NCBI GenBank assembly: GCA_032718475.1
Contig: JAUCBJ010005271.1
Coordinates: 1 to 24,638, forward strand
DNA from: Nemertoderma westbladi
Lineage: Eukaryota; Xenacoelomorpha; Nemertodermatida; Nemertodermatidae
Reading direction: 5' to 3'
DNA length: 24,638 bases
Shown here: positions 1-9,525 of the stretch, piece after piece
Numbering within the stretch: the stretch's first letter is position 1
Layout of the letters: the number at the start of each line of letters is the position of its first letter
Made by a program: the position numbers and the translations under genes
The notes under the pieces: model-generated
What the model saw: only the letters and a program-made list of their open reading frames with translations
What the model was told of the DNA's origin: nothing
Database searches by the model: none

Positions 1-4
1 ATGA

Positions 5-50
5 GAAAACTGACTTTTAGAAATGAAATCACTGACTCGGAAAACCCTTG
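5..50 (+). repeat. Dispersed repeat motif, copy at left edge
   Basis: This stretch reads aaaactgac, then gaaatgaaatcactgac, then gaaaaccc. It closely resembles 20383-20420 on the same strand. The reverse complement of the three 163-bp repeats at 7560-7930 shares the core atcagcgacct followed by gaaaac. It therefore looks like one member of a dispersed repeat family; the element type is not identified. Confidence 0.5.
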
Positions 51-668
51 TAATAATTTAGTTTGCTAGGTTGTGTGCATTGCAACATTTCAAAGTGAGA
101 CATAAATTAAATTACCCTAACCGTAAACTTTAAATTCATTTTCTGAAGAATTTTCTGCAAATTTTAAATTTCAAAATGCACAGGCTTTTCCAAAAATGAA
201 CGAATTCGTGTAAAATTTGGCATTAATAATGATGTCTGGGAGATGCTTACCACCCCCTACGAACATTTTTTAAATTTGCTTTGTTGTAGTTTAAATATTT
301 AACAAAATGTATACATTTTTCGTCAAAAATAGAAAAATCTGTCAATAATATTGCAAAAAATCAGTTTTTTTAATATCATTTTTGAACATGAGCTGTTATC
401 AGTGGTCATAGGGTCGATTTAGCAAGCCATTCTGCACAAATGATGATAGTTTGAGCACTTGATGACCATCCCTCTAAAAGCCTTTGCATTTAAAATTTTT
501 TGGCAAACATTTATTATGTTAATTAGGAAAAAAATTGAAAATTTCCGGAAAACTTTTTTGAAAGTTTTTTCCACCTATTGTATTCATGTGTACCAAATGT
601 CAATAAATTTGGGTAAAATTGAGTCTCCTAAATAAGGGGAACGAAAATTTTTAGTTAATTAGTCCCCC

Positions 669-669
<1 letters not shown>

Positions 670-699
<30 letters not shown>
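670..699. repeat. Poly-C tract (30 C)
   Basis: Uninterrupted C run followed directly by ttaaattg. A similar tract at 6991-7021 is also followed by ttaa, and so is the reverse complement of the G run at 20182-20206. Confidence 0.9.
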
Positions 700-1204
700 T
701 TAAATTGAATCAGATTTACTGTACATAGTGGTTCTAGAACTAAGGTTTTAGTTCCAGTACGCCTTGGATTTAAATAAATTTAATTACGGGTAAGTATATA
801 TTTTTATTGGAAGTCAGTAGGTCTCTGGGGCGGCATAAACAAACAGAGTTTTCGGTTTTACATGAATATAGAGAAAGCATGTGGCTTTTGCAGAAAACAT
901 GTTAGTAGTTTAAAAAATAATTAACATTGAAAAATCATTGCAATTAATTGTAGTGCCTGTGCGACCACCACTGCGTACACTAAAGTCGATGAGTGATGCC
1001 CACAACGGGGTATATAGCGGATCCCCATGTTCGTCGCTTTAGTGTGGAACCATGGCAACGTGTACTAGACCCAAACATCGTGTACTACAGTAACCCAAAC
1101 ACTCACATTCCAGAGCTAAGGGCTAACAGGGCTCAGAAATGAACATCGCAAATGAACTTGAGATGAGTGTGGGAAGAAAAGGTCGGCAGGAAATTATCAC
1201 ACGT

Positions 1205-2080
1205 CATATTATAGGCGTGGGTGGCGTTGGGAGCTAGGACATATTATAGGCGTGCGTGGCGTTGGGAGCTAGGACATATTATAGGCGTGGCGTGGCGTTG
1301 GGAGCTAGGACATATTATAGGCGTGGGTGGCGTTGGGAGCTAGGACATATTATAGGCGTGGGTGGCGTTGGGAGCTAGGACATATTATAGGCGTGCGTGG
1401 CGTTGGGAGCTAGGACATATTATAGGCGTGGGTGGCGTTGGGAGCTAGGACATATTATAGGCGTGGGTGGCGTTGGGAGCTAGGACATATTATAGGCGTG
1501 GGTGGCGTTGGGAGCTAGGACATATTATAGGCGTGGGTGGCGTTGGGAGCTAGGACATATTATAGGCGTGGGTGGCGTTGGGAGCTAGGACATATTATAG
1601 GCGTGGGTGGCGTTGGGAGCTAGGACATATTATAGGCGTGCGTGGCGTTGGGAGCTAGGACATATTATAGGCGTGGGTGGCGTTGGGAGCTAGGACATAT
1701 TATAGGCGTGGGTGGCGTTGGGAGCTAGGACATATTATAGGCGTGGGTGGCGTTGGGAGCTAGGACATATTATAGGCGTGCGTGGCGTTGGGAGCTAGGA
1801 CATATTATAGGCGTGGGTGGCGTTGGGAGCTAGGACATATTATAGGCGTGGGTGGCGTTGGGAGCTAGGACATATTATAGGCGTGGGTGGCGTTGGGAGC
1901 TAGGACATATTATAGGCGTGGGTGGCGTTGGGAGCTAGGACATATTATAGGCGTGGGTGGCGTTGGGAGCTAGGACATATTATAGGCGTGGGTGGCGTTG
2001 GGAGCTAGGACATATTATAGGCGTGCGTGGCGTTGGGAGCTAGGACATATTATAGGCGTGGGTGGCGTTGGGAGCTAGGA
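1205..2080 (+). repeat. 35-bp tandem repeat, 25 copies
   Basis: The unit starts catattataggcgtgggtgg, continues with cgttgggagctagga, and repeats without spacers 25 times. All units are 35 bp except the third (start 1275), which has one extra base. Almost the only substitution is g to c at unit position 16 (gtgggtgg to gtgcgtgg), in the units starting at 1240, 1381, 1626, 1766 and 2011. Such uniformity implies recent amplification or homogenisation. It lies downstream of the phosphatase gene on the minus strand. Because 35 is not a multiple of three, no long frame runs through it. Confidence 0.97.
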
Positions 2081-2312
2081 CACATAGTCGTCACACCAGT
2101 CGAACACTGGGAGTATGTCTGTCTATGGACTGACCTAAGCACGTTGACTCGGTGAAGGCCTCATACAGGTTGCAAGGGTATGCTATTACTTGTCGTGGTT
2201 TAGGAATTTTCGCCAACCAAGAAGATAACAACCCCCGCACCAGATTGCCAACACTTACCCTAAATGTCAGAGAACAAAATGTCGAAAGATATCGTTTCGC
2301 AAATGGAGAATG

Positions 2313-2341
2313 TTAATTATCGATTAAGGGAAAGGAGCAGG
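2313..2341 (+). repeat. Short dispersed motif near the PTP copy 1 poly(A) site
   Basis: The motif ttaattatc-attaaggg-aaaggagcagg recurs at 20060-20087 with one base missing, and in shortened form (aaattaagggaaagga) at 16607-16624. The flanks of the three copies are otherwise unrelated. It could be the end of a mobile element. It falls just past the predicted poly(A) signal of the minus-strand phosphatase gene. Confidence 0.45.
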
Positions 2342-2352
2342 TTACAGTGCAC

Positions 2353-2358
2353 TTTATT
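2353..2358 (-). terminator. Polyadenylation signal AATAAA for PTP copy 1
   Basis: The minus strand reads tataataaagtgcactg here, about 260 nt beyond the phosphatase stop codon. That is a plausible 3'UTR length. Cleavage would be expected roughly 10-30 nt further left. Known motif; use of this site is inferred. Confidence 0.55.
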
Positions 2359-2458
2359 ATATACAGCCAATACAACAAACGAAGTAATACCACATGTTAA
2401 AGTTTCACTTTGCGTCGAATTTCCATTGTAGAGGGTTCCGATTTGATTGAGTCAACCA

Positions 2459-2481
2459 CCCCCCCCCCCCCCCCCCCCCCC
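2459..2481. repeat. Poly-C tract (23 C), a G run in the PTP 3'UTR sense strand
   Basis: C run followed by one A and six more C. On the minus strand it is a 23-nt G run in the likely 3'UTR of PTP copy 1, between the stop codon and the AATAAA signal. Unlike the other three homopolymer tracts it is not followed by ttaa. Confidence 0.85.
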
Positions 2482-2614
2482 ACCCCCCATATGAAACACG
2501 ATCCGCTCCGCATGGCGCATATACCCAGTAACATGTTGAACCTGAACGCAACTCTTACTCCTAAGCTACTAACAGTGACAGAGCGTAGGGAGACAGTCCC
2601 ATAGCAGTCTAACA

Positions 2615-3967
2615 CTAGGGAGTATAGTAATTGTAGGCAATAGCAGCAGCCGTAAACGCCACACAAACACTGCCAGCTGTAACTGCGACAAACACTTTAT
2701 TACCAATGAACCAACTCCAATGTTCGTTTCGTCTCATATTGTTTCGGATCTCATCCACCTTCGCCAGAGTTTTCTTCTTTCTCTCTTCGCGTTTTTTCTT
2801 CCTCTCAGCGACATCGTAGTCTCTGGGGGGTAGGGGTGGAGGCGTAGTAGGTGTCGGTGGTCTACCATCCACTGTTGCACTGCATTCAGGACGTCCGACC
2901 ACAGCCTTCCCATTGGACGGTAAGCTCTTGTCTATCACACACTCCCCCACCACCCCATCCAATCGCTTCACCGGGCAGTGCCAATGTCTGCCGAACTCAG
3001 CGATGGGCTCATGGTAATGAACCTCCTCCCCGGCTGACTCCGTGAGCAGAGACGATAGACCCTCCACTGAGTCTATAAGTTCGGCCCCAGTTATAACGGC
3101 CTGGTAACAGAACCGAAGCTGTTGTGCCGTCTGAATCAACCCCATCCTGTCCCTTCTCATAGAGATCACCATTTGTTGTAAGTTAACCGTATCAGTACAC
3201 CCTTCCTGTTTCTCCACTTCTATTAGACTCGAATCGATGATACTAAAGGTAGCAGATCGACCGATACCGGCGCTGCAGTGGACCACCGCCGGTCCCACCG
3301 AATCGGAAAGTGAACCGGACGCCCGGATTTCGGACAGGAAAGTGAGAAAAGAGAGGGGCGAGTCCGGGACACCGAAATCCGGCCAAGTGACGTAATGGTA
3401 GTGGAGGATGGTACGGGATTGTTGGAGAGCCGAGTGAGTGAGTTGCAGACGACGGATTATGTACCATGGCTTACGAGTTTCATCGAGAAACTCAACGGAT
3501 AAACCGACATCTTCGTAATGAAACTCTCCGTCGATCAGACCATCACCGGCTCCATTACCCGGCCAGTACTGATGGCACTTAACTTTCGTTTTCTCGATGA
3601 GTTTATTGAGCATTATCACAGCTCTGGAGTTCTGTTCCCATACCATCTGCCAGAAGTGGCCGCAAGTGTTCACTGTCGGGAGGGAGAGAGGTCCCTGAGT
3701 GAGTATGTAACTGCGAGTTGAGTCCATGGGGGACCGGACTAGACTGGCGTTGATGTAATCGTTTCCGTGGCCGCCCAACCGCACACGGCTGTGGTCGTAA
3801 GGATGTACGTCCCGGTACCGATTGCGTGGCACATTGGTGGGTCGGTTGGCATCTTTACACAGGGCGGCTTGGAACCCAGCAGTCCTACAGATACTCGTAT
3901 AGACGGAATCCCAACCTCTATTGGCTTCGATTATTCCATATTCTGACTTTAAGCTTCTGTTAGCCAT
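2615..3967 (-). CDS. PTPN1/2-like: PTPN1/PTPN2-type tyrosine phosphatase, ER tail-anchored form (copy 1)
   Basis: A 450-aa classical non-receptor protein tyrosine phosphatase that removes phosphate from phosphotyrosine. In order: pTyr loop NRYRDV (49-54) with DHSRVRL; NDYINAS (69-75); QGPL and CGHFWQMVWEQ (91-112); WPD loop TWPDFGVPDSP (194-204) with the general acid Asp; P-loop VVHCSAGIGRS (228-238) with catalytic Cys231; Q-loop LIQTAQQLRF (277-286). The tail has a PxxP segment (TPPPLPPRDYD, about 375-385), a basic stretch (389-413) and a hydrophobic anchor (about 424-446) followed by NYYTP. This matches PTP1B and the long TC-PTP form, which sit on the ER facing the cytosol. The start is the ATG at 3967; a TTG one codon upstream is ignored. 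The coding part has no introns, unlike typical animal family members, so a retrocopy is possible. Family assignment is firm; choice between PTPN1 and PTPN2 is not possible. Confidence 0.93.
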   Translation of the reverse strand: MANRSLKSEYGIIEANRGWDSVYTSICRTAGFQAALCKDANRPTNVPRNRYRDVHPYDHSRVRLGGHGNDYINASLVRSPMDSTRSYILTQGPLSLPTVNTCGHFWQMVWEQNSRAVIMLNKLIEKTKVKCHQYWPGNGAGDGLIDGEFHYEDVGLSVEFLDETRKPWYIIRRLQLTHSALQQSRTILHYHYVTWPDFGVPDSPLSFLTFLSEIRASGSLSDSVGPAVVHCSAGIGRSATFSIIDSSLIEVEKQEGCTDTVNLQQMVISMRRDRMGLIQTAQQLRFCYQAVITGAELIDSVEGLSSLLTESAGEEVHYHEPIAEFGRHWHCPVKRLDGVVGECVIDKSLPSNGKAVVGRPECSATVDGRPPTPTTPPPLPPRDYDVAERKKKREERKKKTLAKVDEIRNNMRRNEHWSWFIGNKVFVAVTAGSVCVAFTAAAIAYNYYTP

Positions 3968-3991
3968 CAAGTAATTCCGATATTTATATCG

Positions 3992-4012
3992 CCTAAAACG
4001 ATAAGAAATTAT
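3992..4012 (-). promoter_or_regulatory. Possible 3' splice site in the 5'UTR of PTP copy 1
   Basis: On the minus strand a pyrimidine-rich run ends tttcttatcgttttag just before gcgatataaatatcgg, 25 nt upstream of the ATG at 3967. It would give a 5'UTR exon boundary at 3992. If real, the first exon and promoter lie to the right, within or beyond the 27-bp satellite. Based on motif only. Confidence 0.35.
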
Positions 4013-4225
4013 AGATGTTAGAAACCAAATCGATACAGACGCTCATTAGTGGTTACATATAACTATCACTCTCTTTTTTTCATGATTAATTATTAATTAG
4101 GCATTTCAGAGTGGATACAGCGCCTGAACTCAGGTTAAAATCTGAGTAATCTGACTAAAGGCTGTAGAAATTTCGCATTGTTGTGTCCCTAAGCATGATA
4201 CTTCAGACAATACAGCGCAGATAAC

Positions 4226-6532
4226 ACAGCGGTACAATGGGAACCTGGCTACACAGCGGTACAATGGGGACCTGGCTACACACACAGCGGTACAATGGGG
4301 ACCTGGCTACACAGCTGTACAATGGGAACCTGGCTACACAGCGGTACAATGGGGACCTGGCTACACAGCGGTACAATGGGGACCTGGCTACACAGCGGTA
4401 CAATGGGGACCTGGCTATACAGCGGTACAATGGGGACCTGGCTACACAGCGGTACAATGGGAACCTGGCTACACAGCTGTACAATGGGGACCTGGCTATA
4501 CAGCGGTACAATGGGGACCTGGCTACACAGCGGTACAATGGGAACCTGGCTACACAGCTGTACAATGGGAACCTGGCTACACAGCGGTACAATGGGGACC
4601 TGGCTACACAGCGGTACAATGGGAACCTGGCTACACAGCGGTACAATGGGAACCTGGCTACACAGCGGTACAATGGGGACCTGGCTACACAGCGGTACAA
4701 TGGGGACCTGGCTACACAGCGGTACAATGGGGACCTGGCTATACAGCGGTACAATGGGGACCTGGCTACACAGCGGTACAATGGGAACCTGGCTACACAG
4801 CTGTACAATGGGGACCTGGCTATACAGCGGTACAATGGGGACCTGGCTACACAGCGGTACAATGGGAACCTGGCTACACAGCTGTACAATGGGAACCTGG
4901 CTACACAGCGGTACAATGGGGACCTGGCTACACAGCGGTACAATGGGAACCTGGCTACACAGCGGTACAATGGGAACCTGGCTACACAACACAGCGGTAC
5001 AATGGGGACCTGGCTACACAACACAGCGGTACAATGGGGACCTGGCTACACAGCGGTACAATGGGAACCTGGCTACACAGCGGTACAATGGGAACCTGGC
5101 TACACAGCGGTACAATGGGAACCTGGCTACACAGCGGCACAATGGGAACCTGGCTACACAGCGGTACAATGGGAACTTGGCTACACAGCGGTACAATGGG
5201 AACCTGGCTACACAGCGGTACAATGGGAACCTGGCTACACAGCGGTACAATGGGGACCTGGCTACACAGCGGTACAATTGGGACCTGGCTACACAGCGGT
5301 ACAATGGGGACCTGGCTACACAGCGGTACAATGGGGACCTGGCTACACAGCGGTACAATGGGGACCTGGCTACACAGCGGTACAATGGGATCCTGGCTGC
5401 ACAGCGGTACAATGGGAACCTGGCTACACAGCGGTACAATTGGGACCTGGCTACACAGCGGTACAATTGGGACCTGGCTACACAGCGGTACAATTGGGAC
5501 CTGGCTACACAGCGGTACAATTGGGACCTGGCTACACAGCGGTACAATGGGGACCTGGCTACACAGCGGTACAATGGGAACCTGGCTACACAGCGGTACA
5601 ATTGGGACCTGGCTACACAGCGGTACAATGGGAACCTGGCTACACAGCGGTACAATGGGAACCTGGCTGCACAGCGGTACAATGGGAACCTGGCTACACA
5701 GCGGTACAATGGGAACCTGGCTACACAGCGGTACAATTGGGACCTGGCTACACAGCTGTACAATGGGAACCTGGCTACACAGCGGTACAATGGGAACCTG
5801 GCTACACAGAGGTACAATGGGAACCTGGCTACACAGTGGTACAATGGGAACCTGGCTACACAGCGGTACAATGGGAACCTGGCTACACAGCGGTACAATT
5901 GGGACCTGGCTACACAGCGGTACAATGGGAACCTGGCTACACAGCGGTACAATGGGAACCTGGCTACACAGCGGTACAATGGGAACCTGGCTACACAGCG
6001 GTACAATGGGAACCTGGCTACACAGCGGTACAATTGGGACCTGGCTACACAGCGGTACAATGGGAACCTGGCTACACAGCAGTACAATGGGAACCTGGCT
6101 ACACAGCGGTACAATGGGAACCTGGCTACACAGCGGTACAATGGGAACCTGGCTACACAGCGGTACAATGGGGACCTGGCTACACAGCGGTACAATGGGG
6201 ACCTGGCTACACAGCGGTACAATGGGAACCTGGCTACAAAGCGGTACAATGGGGACCTGGCTACACAGCGGTACAATGGGAACCTGGCTACACAGCGGTA
6301 CAATGGGAACCTGGCTACAAAGCGGTACAATGGGGACCTGGCTACACAGCGGTACAATGGGGACCTGGCTACACAGCGGTACAATGGGGACCTGGCTACA
6401 CAGCGGTACAATGGGAACCTGGCTACACAGCGGTACAATGGGAACCTGGCTACACAGCGGTACAATGGGAACCTGGCTACACAGCGGTACAATGGGAACC
6501 TGGCTACACAGCGGTACAATGGGAACCTGGCT
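4226..6532 (+). repeat. 27-bp tandem repeat, about 85 copies, upstream of PTP copy 1
   Basis: The unit acagcggtacaatgggaacc plus tggctac repeats head to tail for 2.3 kb. Recurrent variants are ggggacc, ttgggacc, cagctgtac and ctatac. Small insertions of 2 and 5 nt near 4278, 4984 and 5022 break the phase. Because 27 is a multiple of three and five of the six frames of the unit lack stops, long but artefactual reading frames appear on both strands. A higher-order period exists: the variant cagctgt-ggggacc-ctatac at 4474 returns at 4798, exactly 12 units (324 bp) later, with the same order of following variants. The array begins about 260 bp upstream of the phosphatase ATG. Confidence 0.97.
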
Positions 6533-6989
6533 TCTGCTGGGGAAGTAAAGAAATTGTTGAATAGTTATAAGTATACAACTTTGGAAGTTAGTGTGGCACC
6601 CACCCTGAGAGAGAAGCCTTCGGGTTGCCACCGGTGTTTCGTGTTTCACCCGTTCACCGATGTCAACCCAACCTTGTTTTCTATGTGAATAATTTGCCAA
6701 AACGAGGAATATGATTGTAACCACACCCGATTAATAGTTAATACCCCTCCCCTCATGTCATTACGTTATGTTTGTTCTCTTGTTTTGAGAGACAAGATTA
6801 AGGAGTGAGGCTTAGCTTACAGATTCAACATTCATTACTGAATTATATTATGACGTCAATGGCGGCTTTCAAGGCTATTAAAATTCTGTTAATCTTCGTT
6901 GACATTAGAAAAAAACAACGCCTTCGCGCACACGAACACCATTAAATAAAGACTTAATACAAGAACCATTGTTAGCAGTCGGACCCCCT

Positions 6990-7021
<32 letters not shown>

Positions 7022-7213
7022 TTAATTTTTTTATAATGTACTAAATACGAATTTGGCATGATGATAGTTTAACAACGTTTCTTACTGCTGACAGAGTCGG
7101 ATTTTTCAATTTCTTAGCTAGATCGATACAACAAGCCGTTAAAAATCGTCTATTTGGCAATATTTAGCCACCACCTAACCAGGCTTTATTTTTCAAATTG
7201 GGAATGTTAATTT
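6533..7213. other. Non-coding stretch between satellite and inverted-repeat element
   Basis: No gene is recognised. It contains one long C tract (6991-7021) and otherwise ordinary AT-rich sequence. Confidence 0.6.
6991..7021. repeat. Poly-C tract (31 C)
   Basis: Uninterrupted C run preceded by ggacccccta and followed by ttaattttt. Confidence 0.9.
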
Positions 7214-7306
7214 GTGGCTGGTTGCGAGAAAAGGGACCTGGGGAAAAAATGTTCATTCTGAGAAAAACGCGTTTAAAGTTTGGCTCTTATTAAAATCGAC
7301 TGTTTT

Positions 7307-7370
7307 CATTGGTTTATTGGTCGTTATTGGGGTGTTTGCATTGGTTTATTGGTCGTTATTGGGTTTTATT
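7307..7370 (+). repeat. 32-bp direct duplication
   Basis: The string cattggtttattggtcgtta starts at 7307 and again at 7339, giving two adjacent near-identical 32-bp copies. Confidence 0.75.
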
Positions 7371-7557
7371 AGAGCGAAATTCAAACTGTTTTATACTAGT
7401 AATAGTACTAAGCACCATATACACTTGTTTTTTTTTAGATTATCGTAGAATATCTGTAGCCTATTCGGTTAGTTATTGTACAAACAAGTTAATGCACTAA
7501 TAATTTAGAATTTATTATGGAAACTGAAGCAGAGTGGCTGAACCTATTAAATAATAG

Positions 7558-7990
7558 GGTTTTCTAGGTCGCTGATCACGATAAAACTTGTTACAAATAT
7601 GTTTTGGAAAAGCAACCATCATTTTTTGTGCTATTTTGGTCCCCCAGTATGAAAAGTACCTAAGTAAAAAATGTCAAAATTAAAAAAAATGTGTTTGTTT
7701 TGATAATTCTGAACGTACGTGTTTTCGAGGTCGCTGATTACGATGAAACTAGTTATAAATATTTCTGGTAATTTTACTGCCAATTTTGGTGCTATTCTAG
7801 AGCCCCAGAACGAAAATTACAAGTAGCACAAAATTATAAACTGTCAAATTATGCCTATGATTTGGTAATTCTGAAGCTATACTGGTTTTCAAGGTCGCTG
7901 ATTACGATACAACACGTTACAAATCATTCGTGGTAACGCAACTGTCAATTTTGGTGCTTGTCTGGTGGGACGAAAATTACAAGTAGCAAA
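7558..7990 (-). repeat. Three degenerate direct repeats of about 163 bp
   Basis: The core ggtcgctgat starts at 7567, 7729 and 7893 (spacings 162 and 164). Each is preceded by a gttttc- or gttttct-like string and followed by acgat-aaac and a ttacaaat- or ttataaat-like string; a later shared string is gaaaattacaagtagca (7814 and 7973 regions). The reverse complement of the core also occurs near 1-50 and at 20383-20420, so the unit belongs to a family present elsewhere in the window. Confidence 0.7.
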
Positions 7991-8358
7991 CATTTCAAAT
8001 TGCAAAAAGCGAATTTGGTTGGATAATACGATATTTTTGAGTGTTTTAATTGTTTTAATTCTTGATCAGCATTCCAAAAAAACCATATGTTCATAAAATC
8101 AATTTAATTTTGTGGTGATTTTTCATTATCATATTTGCACTACGATTTTTTTTTGTGACCCAGAGGGCACATTCAATATTACCAAAAATTTTCTAGAATG
8201 TTATATTTGAGTTCAATATTTGTGATCAGTGTGCAAAAAAACCGCTATATATAGCGCAAAAAAATTAATTTTAGTGAATTATAAAAACATTGGAAAATGT
8301 TAGCACGAAAAATACCTGAGATGGATGCCAGAAAGGGACCACATCAAGAAATTAACAT

Positions 8359-8536
8359 TGGTTGCGAGAAAAGGGACCTGCGTTTTTAATTTTTTGTTTA
8401 AACACTCATAACTTTTTAACGAAAAACGATATGAAAAAACCAGTTCGATATTCGGAAAGCCCAGAAAATTCTGCATCTAATAGGCCTAAAAACGCAAAAT
8501 CGACCATGTGGTCCCCAGGTCCCTTTTCTCGCAACC
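8359..8536. repeat. Short inverted-repeat (foldback/MITE-like) segment at the right end of the element
   Basis: tggttgcgagaaaagggacc plus tg (8359-8380) is the exact reverse complement of 8515-8536, a 22-bp inverted repeat enclosing about 134 bp. It shares its right arm with the larger inverted pair, which suggests nested or successive insertions of the same family. Confidence 0.65.
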
Positions 8537-8542
8537 AGCCAC

Positions 8543-9351
8543 CTATAGATAGGCCTACCGCCTTCATCTGTAGATTCTGAATCTGAAAACTGTTTTAAAT
8601 TTCAACAACACCTTCCTGAGATATTATCAAAATTCAAAGGTATACAATTTGACACGTGTACTACTACTAATTACACCCCTACGCGAAGGCTCACCTGGAC
8701 TTACCTGGCTCGCCCAAAAAAATGTATAATATAATAATATAAAACATGATTATCGCATTATGTTGTAGTTGATGTGGGGATTGTGGCTCTTATTGTACAC
8801 ACAATACACAATACCCTTTTATATTATTATTAACCTTGTAAATTAACCATAACAATCATAATATTGCTGTTCTGTATAAAATATAAAAAGAAAAGGTTGA
8901 TTTTGGGTGTACTAAACAACTGCGCTCCAAATAAGATTCAATATGATTCAAATAAGAGAAATATGGAGCCAATAATTGAACTTTAATGAATAATGACGTA
9001 ATTTTTTCAAAATTCCTTTTCCCGCGCAAACTTTAACTGTAATTTTTTTTACAATTCTGCGCGTTTCAATAAAAACCCACTACGGTATTCTATTCAGAGC
9101 ATCTTGTTACCCAATATTTATGGTTTCTATATTTTCATCCCCTACCAACCCTGTGGGGGGTCGGTTTTCGCTGTGTATGACTTTTGGGTCGAGCCACAGA
9201 GTCGGTGATTATTAGCAAACAGTATAGGAAGGATTGATCAAATCGGCATTGTCTGTCTGCATGTTCGTCCGACTCAATGATTGAACATATATATTGCGAA
9301 GGTTCGGTGAAATTAGAAATGCACGTGCGTATCTGATAAATAATTGAAACA
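8543..9351. other. AT-rich non-coding stretch
   Basis: No gene or clear repeat recognised. Several short AT-rich runs and one GC-richer patch (about 9140-9210). Confidence 0.6.
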
Positions 9352-9525
9352 ATGGTGGGGAGGGTGGGGTTGGTTAGACCATGGTGGGGCGGGTGGGATT
9401 GGTTAGACCATGGTTGGGGCGGGTGGGGTTGGTTAGACCACGGTGGGGCGGGTGGGGTTGGTTAGACCACAGGGGGGCGGGTGGGGTTGGTTAGACTATG
9501 GTGGGGCGGGTGGGGTTGGTTAGAC
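9352..9525 (+). repeat. 29-bp G-rich tandem repeat, left block (about 6 copies)
   Basis: The unit atggtggggcgggtggggtt plus ggttagacc repeats about six times. It stops at ggttggttagac, where the LINE tail (cta)n begins. The same array resumes in the same orientation at 10923. Confidence 0.93.

Larger units (their letters stand above)
1..1204. other. AT-rich non-coding stretch
   Basis: No convincing coding region is seen on either strand. The stretch is AT-rich with many A and T runs, one long C tract (670-699), and a small inverted repeat of 9-bp arms (977-985 and 1037-1045, arm acactaaag). The first 45 bases match a motif dispersed elsewhere in the window. Confidence 0.7.
7214..8542. mobile_element. 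Candidate DNA element with perfect 31-bp terminal inverted repeats
   Basis: The left end gtggctggttgcgagaaaag, continuing ggacctgggga (7214-7244), is an exact reverse complement of 8512-8542. The element would be 1,329 bp and contains no transposase frame, so it would be non-autonomous. It carries three 163-bp direct repeats (7560-7930) and a further partial copy of the terminal repeat at 8359-8380. No clear target-site duplication is seen: the flanks are gttaattt on the left and ctatagat on the right. The alternative is two independent insertions of a smaller foldback element. Confidence 0.6.

Noticed and set aside
1205-2080. CRISPR array
   Set aside because: The repeats are contiguous with no unique spacers, and the surroundings are eukaryotic.
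3978-3990. TATA-like gatataaata upstream of PTP copy 1
   Set aside because: It lies only about 14 bp from the ATG, too close for a normal TATA box with a 5'UTR; AT-rich chance match is likelier.
4203-6724. Very long open frames (up to nearly 800 codons) on both strands
   Set aside because: They are by-products of a 27-bp repeat whose length is a multiple of three and whose unit has stops in only one of six frames; the flanks give no start context or domain.
7212-8580. Short plus-strand frames inside the inverted-repeat element
   Set aside because: Low-complexity translations with no transposase motif; they start within the repeats.
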